Shown: positions 1 through 9,600 of the stretch, in pieces
Layout of the letters: the number at the start of each line of letters is the position of its first letter
How positions within the stretch are numbered: the first letter of the stretch is position 1
Origin: Hepatocystis sp. ex Piliocolobus tephrosceles
Lineage: Eukaryota > Apicomplexa > Aconoidasida > Haemosporida > Plasmodiidae
Direction of reading: 5' to 3'
Length of the DNA: 12,462 bases
NCBI GenBank assembly: GCA_902459845.2
Contig: CABPSV020000603.1
Location: 1 to 12,462 of the forward strand
Made by a program: the position numbers and the translations under genes
The notes under the pieces: model-generated
The model's input: the letters and a program-made list of their open reading frames with translations, nothing else
The model's database searches: none
What the model was told of the DNA's origin: nothing

Positions 1-68
1 TTCTTTGTTATAAGCAAAATAGGATTGTTTTTTACGGTATACGTAGCCAAAACTGTAGCCTTATTATG

Positions 69-116
69 TATATATATATATATATATATAAAAAAAAAAA
101 AAAAAAAAAAAAAAAA
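69..116. repeat. TA microsatellite followed by a poly-A run
   Basis: An alternating TA tract (about 69-90) passes directly into an uninterrupted A run that ends at 116, where GGGGCC follows. Simple low-complexity sequence, expected to vary in length between isolates. Confidence 0.9.
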
Positions 117-164
117 GGGGCCATGAGTACTACATATGTACAAATCAAAATTAATGTTTAAGTT

Positions 165-234
165 AAAAAAAAAAAAAAAAAAAAAGGATGTATATATATA
201 TATATATAAAATTTTTTTTTTTTTTTTTTTTTTT
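165..234. repeat. Poly-A, TA repeat and poly-T cluster
   Basis: An A run (about 165-185), a short GGATG interruption, a TA repeat (about 191-208) and then 23 consecutive T (212-234) follow each other. The A-run and T-run are complementary, so the single strand could fold back, but nothing suggests a functional RNA. Likely nucleosome-poor promoter DNA. Confidence 0.85.
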
Positions 235-373
235 ATATTTTATTTTTTTTTTATTTTACTTTTTTATTTTCTTAAATTTTTATTATGTTTATTAATTCGC
301 ATTTGTTAAACGTAATATATATTTTTGTAATATAATAATACTGTTTTACAGCATATTGTTATAAAAAAATTTT

Positions 374-374
<1 letters not shown>

Positions 375-422
<48 letters not shown>
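375..422. repeat. 48-base uninterrupted poly-A tract
   Basis: Positions 375-422 are 48 consecutive A residues on the plus strand, the longest homopolymer in the window, lying about 250 bases upstream of the ATG at 669. Exact length should be treated with caution, because homopolymers of this size are error-prone in sequencing and assembly. Confidence 0.9.
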
Positions 423-426
<4 letters not shown>

Positions 427-668
427 TTGCAGCATAATAACATTATTGCTCATACATATATTAAAATTAATGGTCAAATAAAAAAAAAAAAATATAATTT
501 TTTTTATTTTTTTTATTTTATTTATTTTATTTTATTTTGAGTATAATACATATTTTTGTAATATATTCATAAATATTTTACAAAATGTTTGTAAAAGCAG
601 AACAAATCTGTATATATAAACGTATATTTTATTATATATAAATATATTTTGTTATTTGTTTGCTAAAA

Positions 669-3600
669 ATGGTGAGAGATATCATAATAAAACACATATC
701 AACAAGAGAAATCGAACTAGGTGATGTCAAGGAATTTAGTAAAACCAAAAAGAAGGAACTAACCTGTATTGTTAATAAGTTAAATGGACACACAAACCCT
801 TCTTTTAATCTACGAAGGTCAAAAAGATTAAAAACAAAAGTTGTTAATGACGGTAGTGACGTTGATAATAAAACAAAGAAATATCTAAGAATGGTAATAG
901 AAGTGATTTTGAATTTTATTAAACATGCAAATGATCAGAAAAATAGTAAACTAATCGGTATTAAGAATGTTGACAAAGATGAATATAACTACAAAATGGG
1001 AGTAAATATTAGAGGACAAATCAGTGTTAATGATATGAAAGAATACATTAAAAGGCTACTATTAGAATTAAACACAAAATATGCTCCGGATAGTAATTTA
1101 ATTAAATTTTACGAAGAAGAAAATAAAGATGATAACAAATTAAAGAATTTTACGTATACCATTTGTAATAATAGTGAAGTACAAGAAAAAGCTCGATTAG
1201 TGTTTATAACTTACGAACATCCATTATACAGTCATAAAATTACACATAATTCTATAACAAAAAATTGTAATTATTATTACAAACAATATAAATGTTTTAT
1301 TTGGACTGATGCACAAACAAATATAAATGACTCAGTTAAAACTTCAAATATATTAGATCAAATACCTAATATGAAAGTTATATATTTAGGTACAACGATC
1401 CCAATTTGCTGTGCTTTAAATATAACGACCAATATATATTTTTTTTTCTATATATATAAAGAAAATAAAAATTCTGTTAAAACAATAAACAAATTAAAAA
1501 AACATCAATTTATATATTTATATCATATTTTTTCTATTAATAGAAATGATTTTTTTTATAATAATGTTTTATATAATAACATTACTTTTAATACAGATGT
1601 TCATAAACCTAACATTATATTGAGTAATGGTATGAATGAACCTTTTTTTATTAAGTTGAAAGTTATTTTTTTGGACATTCATAATAGGATCTTATTTTTA
1701 TTTCCAATTTATGATTATAAAAAAAAATATAAAATAAAAATTATCCCAAATGTATTATTTTATAGTACATTAAAAATGGGAAAAAATACGATATTACCAG
1801 AAAACTATTGGTATAGCATAATTAATGTAATAAATAAAAAAACTAATAAAGATTATCTAGAAATTAAAACAAAATATATAAATAAAAATATTAGTGTTAT
1901 AAATACAACACAAAACAAAAAAAAAATCAGTAGATTACTAAAAAAAATGTTCAATGAATTTGAACAATGCATAAATAAAAAATATGAAATAAATTCTTTT
2001 GAAGAAGAAAATAATATTCAAAATAAGAAAGATAATATAGAGTATAAGTATTCCCCTTTAAATATGCACCCATTAGATTTGAATGAATTATTAGTTATAT
2101 TAAACAAAGAAAATGGTATACTACAATTGTATTCAGATGATATATACATCTGTGATCTATCTTTTCCAAATAGTGCTGAAAACATATTTAATATTAATAA
2201 TAATGAGAAAGAAATATTTACTATAGAATATGATATAAATAAAGTTATATTAAGGTCATATGAATTATCATGTTTCAGTATAGATCAATACAATGATACT
2301 ATAAAACTTATATTTTCTTGTATTTATAATACATGTGAACAAAAAATACACATTGAATTTTTAAAATTTATTTTGATGGAATGTACTTACAAAGATCAAC
2401 AAGAATTTATTGATTTAGGCATTAATTGTTGTGGACTTGGATGTAGTTGCTCTTACGTAAACAATATATATAACAATAAATATATATCACATATACATTT
2501 TTGTAAGTTTTTAAATGGATGTATATTTTTATTTTCAAATAATATTGATATATATAAAAAACTTTTTAGTTTATTATTTAAAAAAAAAATAAATGATAAC
2601 AATCAAATAAAAAAAATTATGTGTAAATATCATACAAAATATAATAATTTATTCCATAACAAAGAAAAAATTATATTTTATATAAAAAAATTTTTTGAGG
2701 ATATTGAATCAAAAGAAATCTTGCCTCTAATTATAAAAGATGAATTTATTTTATTTATTATCATTTTATCAATTTGTCAAAATGATTATTCTGATTCAAT
2801 GTTGTATTTCAATAAATTAACGGATTCAATGAGAAAGTTGTTTGAACCCATAGCCACATTCATAATAGAACAAGCTTATGAAGAAAATAGATTACATGAA
2901 ATGAATGGGGAGATGTCTGAGACAACAAATGTAAGTAATAAAAAAAATTTACTTGAACTTTTATCGGATTCGTGCGTAAATTTCATGGTGAATAATTCTA
3001 TAAATAATAAAATCATTAATAACAAAAATAATATAATGGAATTAATAGATTATTTAATTAGTTTTATTGGTGATGATAAAATAGAATTTAATAAACATAT
3101 TGATGAATGTATAAATAGATATATTTGTTTACAAAATATTGTATGTTCTTCGGTAAAATTGAATATTACAGACGAATGTAAGCTGAAAGAATTAGAATTA
3201 TTACACAGTATCGCTATGAAAGAACGTAAATTGAACAGTATGACCAGTATTAATTATACTAGTAGTGATAATAATGATACTAATAATGATGATGATCATC
3301 AAGAAGTGAGTAACTATATTGATAATGTCTTTCAAAAAGTTAAAAATGATATATTAATAAATGACCATTTAACAGTTTTATATAACTTTAAACCAATATT
3401 TTTTCCATTTAATCTTTTATATTTTTTAAATATATTAAATATAATGAACTGTGATGCAAAAGAAAATGAAAAAAAAATTTATGATATATTGTATAATAAT
3501 ATAAGTAAAAATAAGTTAAACATAATTTATTTACCTGATCCATGTGTAAATATAAATTTATTTGAAACTACGTATTCAGATATTGATAATAATGATAATA

Positions 3601-6023
3601 AAAGAAACGAAAATGGATACGTTAATAAGATTAACCATGATAATATGTCTAATGACTATACATTAGACAAAAATAAGTATTCAAAAGAAGATATAAAATA
3701 TAAATTATACACTATACAACGAAATTCTTATTCTAGAACATTAAAATATTTCTTATCATTAAATTTAGGTTATGGAAGTTTATTTAACATATTATTAAAA
3801 AGTATTTTTAGTGAAAATATATATTGTGTAATTAAATACTCTGATTTGATGAGATGTAACAAATTTAGTGAACACAAAATGTTATATAGTGTAGATAAAG
3901 AACGAGAGATGGAAGACATGTTTGATATACTAGCTTACGAATCTAATATATATGAAGATTTAAAACATTTGAATGCGTACGTTTTAAAAAAAGTTATAAA
4001 AGAAGATGATGAACAAGTAGTAAAAGATACAGACAAATTAGTTGATGAACTGATAACAAAATTTAATATATTTTATAATGATATAGAAAAAGAGCATTAC
4101 GATTTAACAGGGTTATGGGATTTGTTAACGGAAATTGCAAGGAAATATGAAACAATGCAATATATATATACCATCTTATCCTTGAGTTATATAGGAAGAA
4201 TGCATATGAGTTTATATGAACAAGTTATGAAGATATCACAATTAAATAATATGACAATAGATAATGTAGAAAAGTTTTTAGAACATATAAATAAAATTAA
4301 AATAGAATATGAACTAAAAAATTTCAATTCCGCTACCAATATTCTAAATAAATTTAAAGAAATCATTATATCATCACATGGTATATTAAACTCTAAGAAA
4401 TCTGCATTATTATACGTATTGAATGGTATATATGAATACATGATACATTGTGATCATTATAGAAGATTGTACCTTATTTTGTATAATCGGTTTGATAATG
4501 ATTTAAATTATTTTTTAGATGATGTAACATATAATTTTAATCAGTTAAAGGAAAATTCCATTTTGGAAAAAAATATGACCATGTATATAAACGAGGAGAA
4601 AGAAAATAAAATATATGACATAAAAAATATAAACAGAAGAAAAAGACAAGATGGCATAATATTAACTCAGACTTACAATTTATTTCTAAAATATTTGTAT
4701 TATAATGTAAAATCAGTGAAGTATTTAAAAGATATCATGGTACAATTGAATTATGATCATATGTCTTATTGTAGGATGGTAGATGCACATATGGGTAACA
4801 ATTTTAATCTTATACATTACTTTCTTGACATTTATGAGAATTTTTATGAATTTTTTGATTTATTTAAAAATGCAAATATAGGCTCATACGGAGATAAAAG
4901 TATAGATATATCAACCATCAATGATGTTTCTTCGAATTTAAATGAAGATAACTTTTTCAATCGCTTAAAAAATAAAAATATAATAATAAAAGAAAATGAA
5001 AACAGTATATTGGGGAAAAATAAAAATGAATTAGTTGCTGGAAAACATAAATTAGATAGTGTAGATTCAAACAATTTATTGTCATCCTCGTCTTTCTGTT
5101 CAAACTTAGGCTCTGAAAATGTTGAAAACCATATATCAACTGTAAATTTCAAAATTAGAAAATGTATAATGAATAACAAAGAAGATAGTAATAATTACAG
5201 TAATGAAACAAATATGAAAAATGATTCTGATGCATCGCCAAATAATATAGTTTTAAATAATTCTTCAACTTATAATTTTGATACATTATCTCGTATTTAC
5301 AACAATAAATTGGTATATTTTAAAATATTGAAAAAATTGCATACTGGGAAACATACAAGAAAGAGCTTGTTTAAATATTTAACGTTTTTCAAAGATGACA
5401 AATATTTTTTTTCCTTCTTTAAAAAAAACGAAAATATAATAATAAAAATCTTAGCTGAGTACTATACTAAAGGGTATACAAATATATTTGTCTATTTTAT
5501 AGAAGATAGTTTACGCCAAAATATATCATACTATTTAATACAAATACTTATAAAATATTGGAACTTACCAACTTACTCCAATTTTTGGAAAATTGTTTTG
5601 GGTGAAGAGGAAGAAAAAAATTTTATATTCAGTTTTAAAGTTGATTATAAAAAATATTTATACTCTACTAATGATAGCTGTTTTTTAATACCAATAATTG
5701 AAGCATTCGACGAAGAGATAAATTCAACAAATTATTTGGATCATTTGGATAAAATGTACGACGATAATGACTATGAATGGTACATATTAGAAAATATATA
5801 TAAGTATATGGGAAAAAATACAATTAACAAACTATATAAAAACACAAATTTAAAAGCTACCGATAAGTGTTTGTATACATTTTTATATTTCAAAATGTCA
5901 TTGGATGCAACGAAACAAATAGCTAAAAAACTAATTGAAATAAATAATATTACCTTTAACGTAGAAAATTTTATTATATTTTTTAAAAATTTATTGTTTT
6001 CTTACATCATAGGTAATATTTAA
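669..6023 (+). CDS. Large conserved-type protein of uncertain function; possible Nup160-like scaffold nucleoporin
   Basis: A single uninterrupted frame of 1784 codons ends in TAA at 6021-6023. The frame is open from 642, but the first ATG is at 669; TTG at 660 would not be used by a eukaryote. AAA precedes the ATG, giving the favourable A at -3, and TAA at 639-641 closes the frame. No signal peptide and no clear membrane segments are seen. Residues 49-57 (RRSKRLKTK) are NLS-like. Residues about 160-700 are rich in short beta-type strands, for example around 467-500. From about 700 onwards the protein is mainly amphipathic helices, interrupted by Asn/Asp-rich loops near 860-880, 970-1000 and 1415-1540. 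A Cys/His cluster lies at 572-612. A beta-rich front with a helical solenoid behind, plus helical blocks at 1147-1165 (with Trp1150), 1242-1262 and 1335-1346, recalls Nup160/Nup120 family proteins. That assignment is inference from fold pattern and motif order. The coding status is secure; the function is not. The gene is convergent with the ABC transporter downstream. Confidence 0.9.
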   Translation: MVRDIIIKHISTREIELGDVKEFSKTKKKELTCIVNKLNGHTNPSFNLRRSKRLKTKVVNDGSDVDNKTKKYLRMVIEVILNFIKHANDQKNSKLIGIKNVDKDEYNYKMGVNIRGQISVNDMKEYIKRLLLELNTKYAPDSNLIKFYEEENKDDNKLKNFTYTICNNSEVQEKARLVFITYEHPLYSHKITHNSITKNCNYYYKQYKCFIWTDAQTNINDSVKTSNILDQIPNMKVIYLGTTIPICCALNITTNIYFFFYIYKENKNSVKTINKLKKHQFIYLYHIFSINRNDFFYNNVLYNNITFNTDVHKPNIILSNGMNEPFFIKLKVIFLDIHNRILFLFPIYDYKKKYKIKIIPNVLFYSTLKMGKNTILPENYWYSIINVINKKTNKDYLEIKTKYINKNISVINTTQNKKKISRLLKKMFNEFEQCINKKYEINSFEEENNIQNKKDNIEYKYSPLNMHPLDLNELLVILNKENGILQLYSDDIYICDLSFPNSAENIFNINNNEKEIFTIEYDINKVILRSYELSCFSIDQYNDTIKLIFSCIYNTCEQKIHIEFLKFILMECTYKDQQEFIDLGINCCGLGCSCSYVNNIYNNKYISHIHFCKFLNGCIFLFSNNIDIYKKLFSLLFKKKINDNNQIKKIMCKYHTKYNNLFHNKEKIIFYIKKFFEDIESKEILPLIIKDEFILFIIILSICQNDYSDSMLYFNKLTDSMRKLFEPIATFIIEQAYEENRLHEMNGEMSETTNVSNKKNLLELLSDSCVNFMVNNSINNKIINNKNNIMELIDYLISFIGDDKIEFNKHIDECINRYICLQNIVCSSVKLNITDECKLKELELLHSIAMKERKLNSMTSINYTSSDNNDTNNDDDHQEVSNYIDNVFQKVKNDILINDHLTVLYNFKPIFFPFNLLYFLNILNIMNCDAKENEKKIYDILYNNISKNKLNIIYLPDPCVNINLFETTYSDIDNNDNKRNENGYVNKINHDNMSNDYTLDKNKYSKEDIKYKLYTIQRNSYSRTLKYFLSLNLGYGSLFNILLKSIFSENIYCVIKYSDLMRCNKFSEHKMLYSVDKEREMEDMFDILAYESNIYEDLKHLNAYVLKKVIKEDDEQVVKDTDKLVDELITKFNIFYNDIEKEHYDLTGLWDLLTEIARKYETMQYIYTILSLSYIGRMHMSLYEQVMKISQLNNMTIDNVEKFLEHINKIKIEYELKNFNSATNILNKFKEIIISSHGILNSKKSALLYVLNGIYEYMIHCDHYRRLYLILYNRFDNDLNYFLDDVTYNFNQLKENSILEKNMTMYINEEKENKIYDIKNINRRKRQDGIILTQTYNLFLKYLYYNVKSVKYLKDIMVQLNYDHMSYCRMVDAHMGNNFNLIHYFLDIYENFYEFFDLFKNANIGSYGDKSIDISTINDVSSNLNEDNFFNRLKNKNIIIKENENSILGKNKNELVAGKHKLDSVDSNNLLSSSSFCSNLGSENVENHISTVNFKIRKCIMNNKEDSNNYSNETNMKNDSDASPNNIVLNNSSTYNFDTLSRIYNNKLVYFKILKKLHTGKHTRKSLFKYLTFFKDDKYFFSFFKKNENIIIKILAEYYTKGYTNIFVYFIEDSLRQNISYYLIQILIKYWNLPTYSNFWKIVLGEEEEKNFIFSFKVDYKKYLYSTNDSCFLIPIIEAFDEEINSTNYLDHLDKMYDDNDYEWYILENIYKYMGKNTINKLYKNTNLKATDKCLYTFLYFKMSLDATKQIAKKLIEINNITFNVENFIIFFKNLLFSYIIGNI

Positions 6024-6257
6024 GTTACTTATAATAAAAAAAAAAAAAAAAAAAAATGTTAATAATATTTTTATTTTATTTATTTATTTCAATGTGTTTA
6101 TCTTTTTTTTTTTTTTTTTTTTTTTCCATCTTAATTAATGGGAACGTTGTAAAAGAGAGTTTCTTACACTTTTTCTCATTTGCATTTTGCATTTTCTATT
6201 TTTCTTTTTGGTATATATCTGTTTTATATACAAAAAATTATGCATTGGTATTAAACT

Positions 6258-6350
6258 AACTTAATTATAACACTTTTATTCAAAATTCTAACTTATTTAT
6301 AACATTTTTATTAAAAATTTTAACTTATTTATAACATTTTTATTAAAAAT
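6258..6350. repeat. Three tandem copies of a 32-bp A+T-rich unit
   Basis: Copies lie at 6258-6289, 6290-6321 and 6322-6350 (the last slightly short before it merges into AAATATATA). Each begins AACTTA followed by TTATAAC or a close variant, then CATTTTTATT-like sequence and an A-rich/T-rich tail. Copies 2 and 3 are almost identical; copy 1 differs at several positions, so it is the older or diverged copy. Seen directly by aligning the three units. Confidence 0.88.
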
Positions 6351-6556
6351 TAAATATATATATATATAAATTACGCACTAATCATTTGAATAGTACAACA
6401 CCTTTTTTTAAAGTTTGTTTTTTTTTTTTTTTGAAGCCTTTTTTCAAGCTTTTTTTATTTTTTTAATTTGTTACTTTGGTTATGCCATTGTAACGTTTAA
6501 CTAATTTAACTTAGATGTATGATAATTTGATTGGTAATAATAAAGCACACTTTTCA

Positions 6557-6558
<2 letters not shown>

Positions 6559-6604
<46 letters not shown>
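6559..6604. repeat. (TA)23 dinucleotide microsatellite
   Basis: Forty-six bases of perfect alternating TA, located 83 bases beyond the transporter stop codon, probably in its 3' UTR or just past it. A perfect array of this length should be highly length-variable. Confidence 0.95.
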
Positions 6605-6610
<6 letters not shown>

Positions 6611-6686
6611 TATTATTATTCATTTGAAACAATAAATACGTATACAAACAAAATGCTAATATATGCATATTTGTAAAACATTTTAA

Positions 6687-9600
6687 TCAGTAATCCTTTT
6701 CAAGTAAATTTCCTAACTCTGTTTGTGATTTTATATCTTTACAACTACAACCATGCACTATTTCTCCGTTTTTTAAAACATAAATAAAGTCACAACAAGA
6801 TAGTGTATTTGTGTCATGTGAAATTATTAAAACAGTATTATTAGGGAAATAATTTTTTATAATATAATTAAATGGCTTTGCATCCTGAACCAAAAAATTA
6901 GTTACATTTGGATTGACCTTATTAAAAGTGAAAATGGGAATTTCATCAATTAATATCAATTTATATTTATTCCTGTTTAAAAAAAGTCGAACTAATGATA
7001 AATATCTTATAGAATCATCTGTTAAAGAAATTGTATTATGAAAAGCATTTATTTTTTTCCTCTCTCTCTTTTCTTTTTCTTCTTCTTCTTCTTCTTCTTC
7101 TTCTTCCTTTTTTTTATCATTGTTAATTCCATTTTTTTGTTGCTCATGTATACATTTATACAAATCTGTTTTATTTAAATTTATTCCGATTATGTTAAAT
7201 GCTTCAAGAATTTCTTTGTCAGTATAATTTTGATATGGATCAATAAAATCTCTGATTTTCCAATTACGAAAAAAAAAGCAAGATTGCGGTAAAACGCTAA
7301 TAACATTATTTCTTTCCTTTTGATTCATGGTATTAATATCCTTTCCTTCTATAGTTATTGTTCCATTATTTACATTAATTAATCCTAGAATGGATAAAAT
7401 TATTGTACTTTTTCCTGAACCTGTTTTACCTATTATACCAATTTTTTGATTTTTCAAAGCATAAAAATTAATGTTTTTTAATGCTGGCTCTTCATTTACA
7501 TAATTAACATATGAATTATTATTTTTATCTAGGATAACTTTTTTTTTATAACTAATAAACACATTTTCAAAATGAATACCATACATTTTTTTTGATTCAT
7601 TTATGCCAGGACAATTCGTAGCAATAGATTCAAATGTAGTACTTTTTGAATACATTAGGTCGTTTTTTTTTTCCACAACTTTTTCTTCTTTTTCTTTTTT
7701 TTTATTATATTTTTTCACTTGTTTCTCATTTTTATTTTCCAAATAGTCATTTTCATGACCTGTTTTGATAAACTCTTCCAATCTTTGTACACAACACATT
7801 TCTTTTTCCACAAATGTGTAATCATACAACATTGTTTTTATAGAACCACTAATTCTAGTTGATAAAACCATGCAATATATAACATCATTTATCATTTTCC
7901 TATAAACATTTTCTTCATATAAAATATTCAATTTTTTATAAATTATATATGGATACATAATAAAATAAATAGTTAATAATAAAGTGATAATTCTAATATA
8001 TAAAGAAGCCCATATATTTATTGCCCCAACCAAAATGCTAGATTTTCTAAAATTTTCTATATAATGATTATGTATATTTAAATAATAATTATTTTTTTCG
8101 TATACATTGATAATAGCTTTTCCTAACACCGTGTTACTATATATGTGACACAATGGGGAAATGCATCGTAAATACTCTCTTTGAGCTTCTTTACACCCAT
8201 TAGAATATTTTTTAAAAACAACTAAATAAACTAAAAATAAAACAAATAACAAAATAAAAATAGAATCTTTCATTATCCAAAATAGTAAAAAAATCAACAT
8301 AACAACACGAAAAAAAAGGAAAATTATTTTATAAAATCTCTTCAAAAATCCACTATCTAAAGAATAAACGTCTGTAATAAATCTATTAATAACATTACCT
8401 AAATTACTATTGTAATATATATATAGTGGAGCATAAAACATACTGTTCAACATATTGGAATGCATATTTACTGCTAATTTAACTGTACCATAAATTATAA
8501 ACATAAAACAAAAAAAAGATGCTATTAATGACAAAATTGGTAATAATACGAATAATTTTAAATTTTTAGTATAGTATAGTGATAGCTCGTTTGAATATTT
8601 TTCGTCTTTTTTTGAAATGATATTAAACATGCTCAAAATTAAAAATTTCAATTCATCTGTAATGATAGACAAAAACATAAAAATTAATATACAGAATATT
8701 ACTAAATAACCAACATTTTTAAAAAACCATATATAAGTTTTTAATTGTATATTTCCTTTGAAAGATGATTCATCTTCACATATAATAATATCAGAAATAT
8801 TATCAGAAATGTTATCAGAAATTTTATCAAAATTATTATTTTTTTTTAACTCTATGGAGAGTATTGATAGCATTTTATTCTCACGTTCATGTTCCATTAA
8901 TTTATTTTTTGTTTCATTGCTCTTTTCAATATCAACGTTTATTTTTCTATTACTACTGATACTATTTTTGTTTTTTACATGTGTCACACTATTTATCACA
9001 TTCTTTATATTAGGATTTATAACAGTAGTATTTATTTTTTCACAAAAATCTTTATCATATGAATCTTTTGTTAACTTGTCATAGTTATTGTTATAATATA
9101 TATTTTTATCTTTAACATTTTCCGTTTCACCTTGTAATTTTAGTTCTGAGCAATCTATATTTAATAATCTTGTTTTATTAAAACTATTTTCTTTTATTAT
9201 ATTAATATTTTTTTTTTCTACATAATCTGATATATTTCCTATATATCTTAAAGAATTGTACTGTAACTCATAAATATCTACATTATATTGAATATTTTCA
9301 ATAATATTACTAATTAAAAAACTGTTAAATATATGTTCATTTATAGTTACAACAAAACTACAATTGTCTTTAAAACACTTATTTTTTTCCTCTTTGCAAA
9401 ATAAATTATAAAATATATTTTTAGATATGGATGGATCTAAAGATGTAAAAATGTCATCAAGTAAATATAAATAACTTATATTATTATGTTTTAAATATCT
9501 TTTTACAGCATCTTCATCAAATGGAGCTTCGTAACTAAATTGAGTGTTTACGTTTTCTTGATTGTTAATCAAATTACTATTTTCAATTTTCTCTTTTTTA

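Larger units (their letters stand above)
1..668 (+). promoter_or_regulatory. 5' flank and presumed promoter/5' UTR of the plus-strand gene
   Basis: No credible coding region is seen here. The stretch is almost entirely A+T and consists of alternating homopolymer and TA tracts: TA repeats near 69-90 and 191-208, A runs near 90-116, 165-185 and 375-422, and T runs near 212-234 and further short T blocks to about 540. Plasmodium promoters typically look like this, and poly(dA:dT) tracts are known to disfavour nucleosomes. Positions 1-60 and 117-141 are less extreme in composition. An in-frame TAA at 639-641 closes the frame ahead of the gene's start. Transcription start sites cannot be placed from sequence. 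Part of the far left could belong to a neighbouring gene's flank. Confidence 0.6.
6024..6686. other. Convergent intergenic region (shared 3' flanks)
   Basis: This 663-base stretch separates two stop codons facing each other, so it should hold the 3' UTRs and polyadenylation sites of both genes. It starts with a long A run (from 6036) and a T run (about 6104-6125). A 67-codon plus-strand frame at 6056-6259 spans the T run and encodes mostly Phe, Ile, Leu and Ser; I do not call it a gene. AATAAA-type hexamers occur at 6033-6038, 6539-6544 and 6631-6636 on the plus strand and at 6609-6614 on the minus strand, but such hexamers are expected by chance at this composition. A 32-bp tandem repeat and a TA microsatellite lie in the middle and right parts. 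No RNA gene is evident. Confidence 0.75.

Noticed and set aside
431..450. Imperfect inverted repeat AGCATAATAACATTATTGCT as an RNA hairpin or operator
   Set aside because: The loop would be two bases and the stem is interrupted by an unpaired AT; ordinary for this composition.
4187..5179. Minus-strand frames of 60-111 codons within the plus-strand gene
   Set aside because: These are antisense shadows of a long continuous coding frame; their Phe/Leu/Ile/Ser richness reflects complementary Lys/Asn/Asp/Glu codons.
6056..6259. 67-codon plus-strand frame downstream of the first gene as an independent gene
   Set aside because: It spans a long T run, is nearly all Phe/Ile/Leu/Ser, starts right after a poly-A tract and sits in a presumed 3' UTR. 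Low-complexity composition explains the open frame; it is kept only as a possible alternative exon.
6433..6449. TTGAA...TTCAA inverted repeat followed by T runs, resembling a bacterial terminator
   Set aside because: The arms are only five bases and the genome is eukaryotic, where this type of terminator does not apply.
8758..9084. 108-codon plus-strand frame antisense to the transporter linker
   Set aside because: It is the mirror of the Asn/Asp/Lys-rich linker of MRP, which reads as Ser/Leu/Ile/Phe-rich on the opposite strand; no family features.
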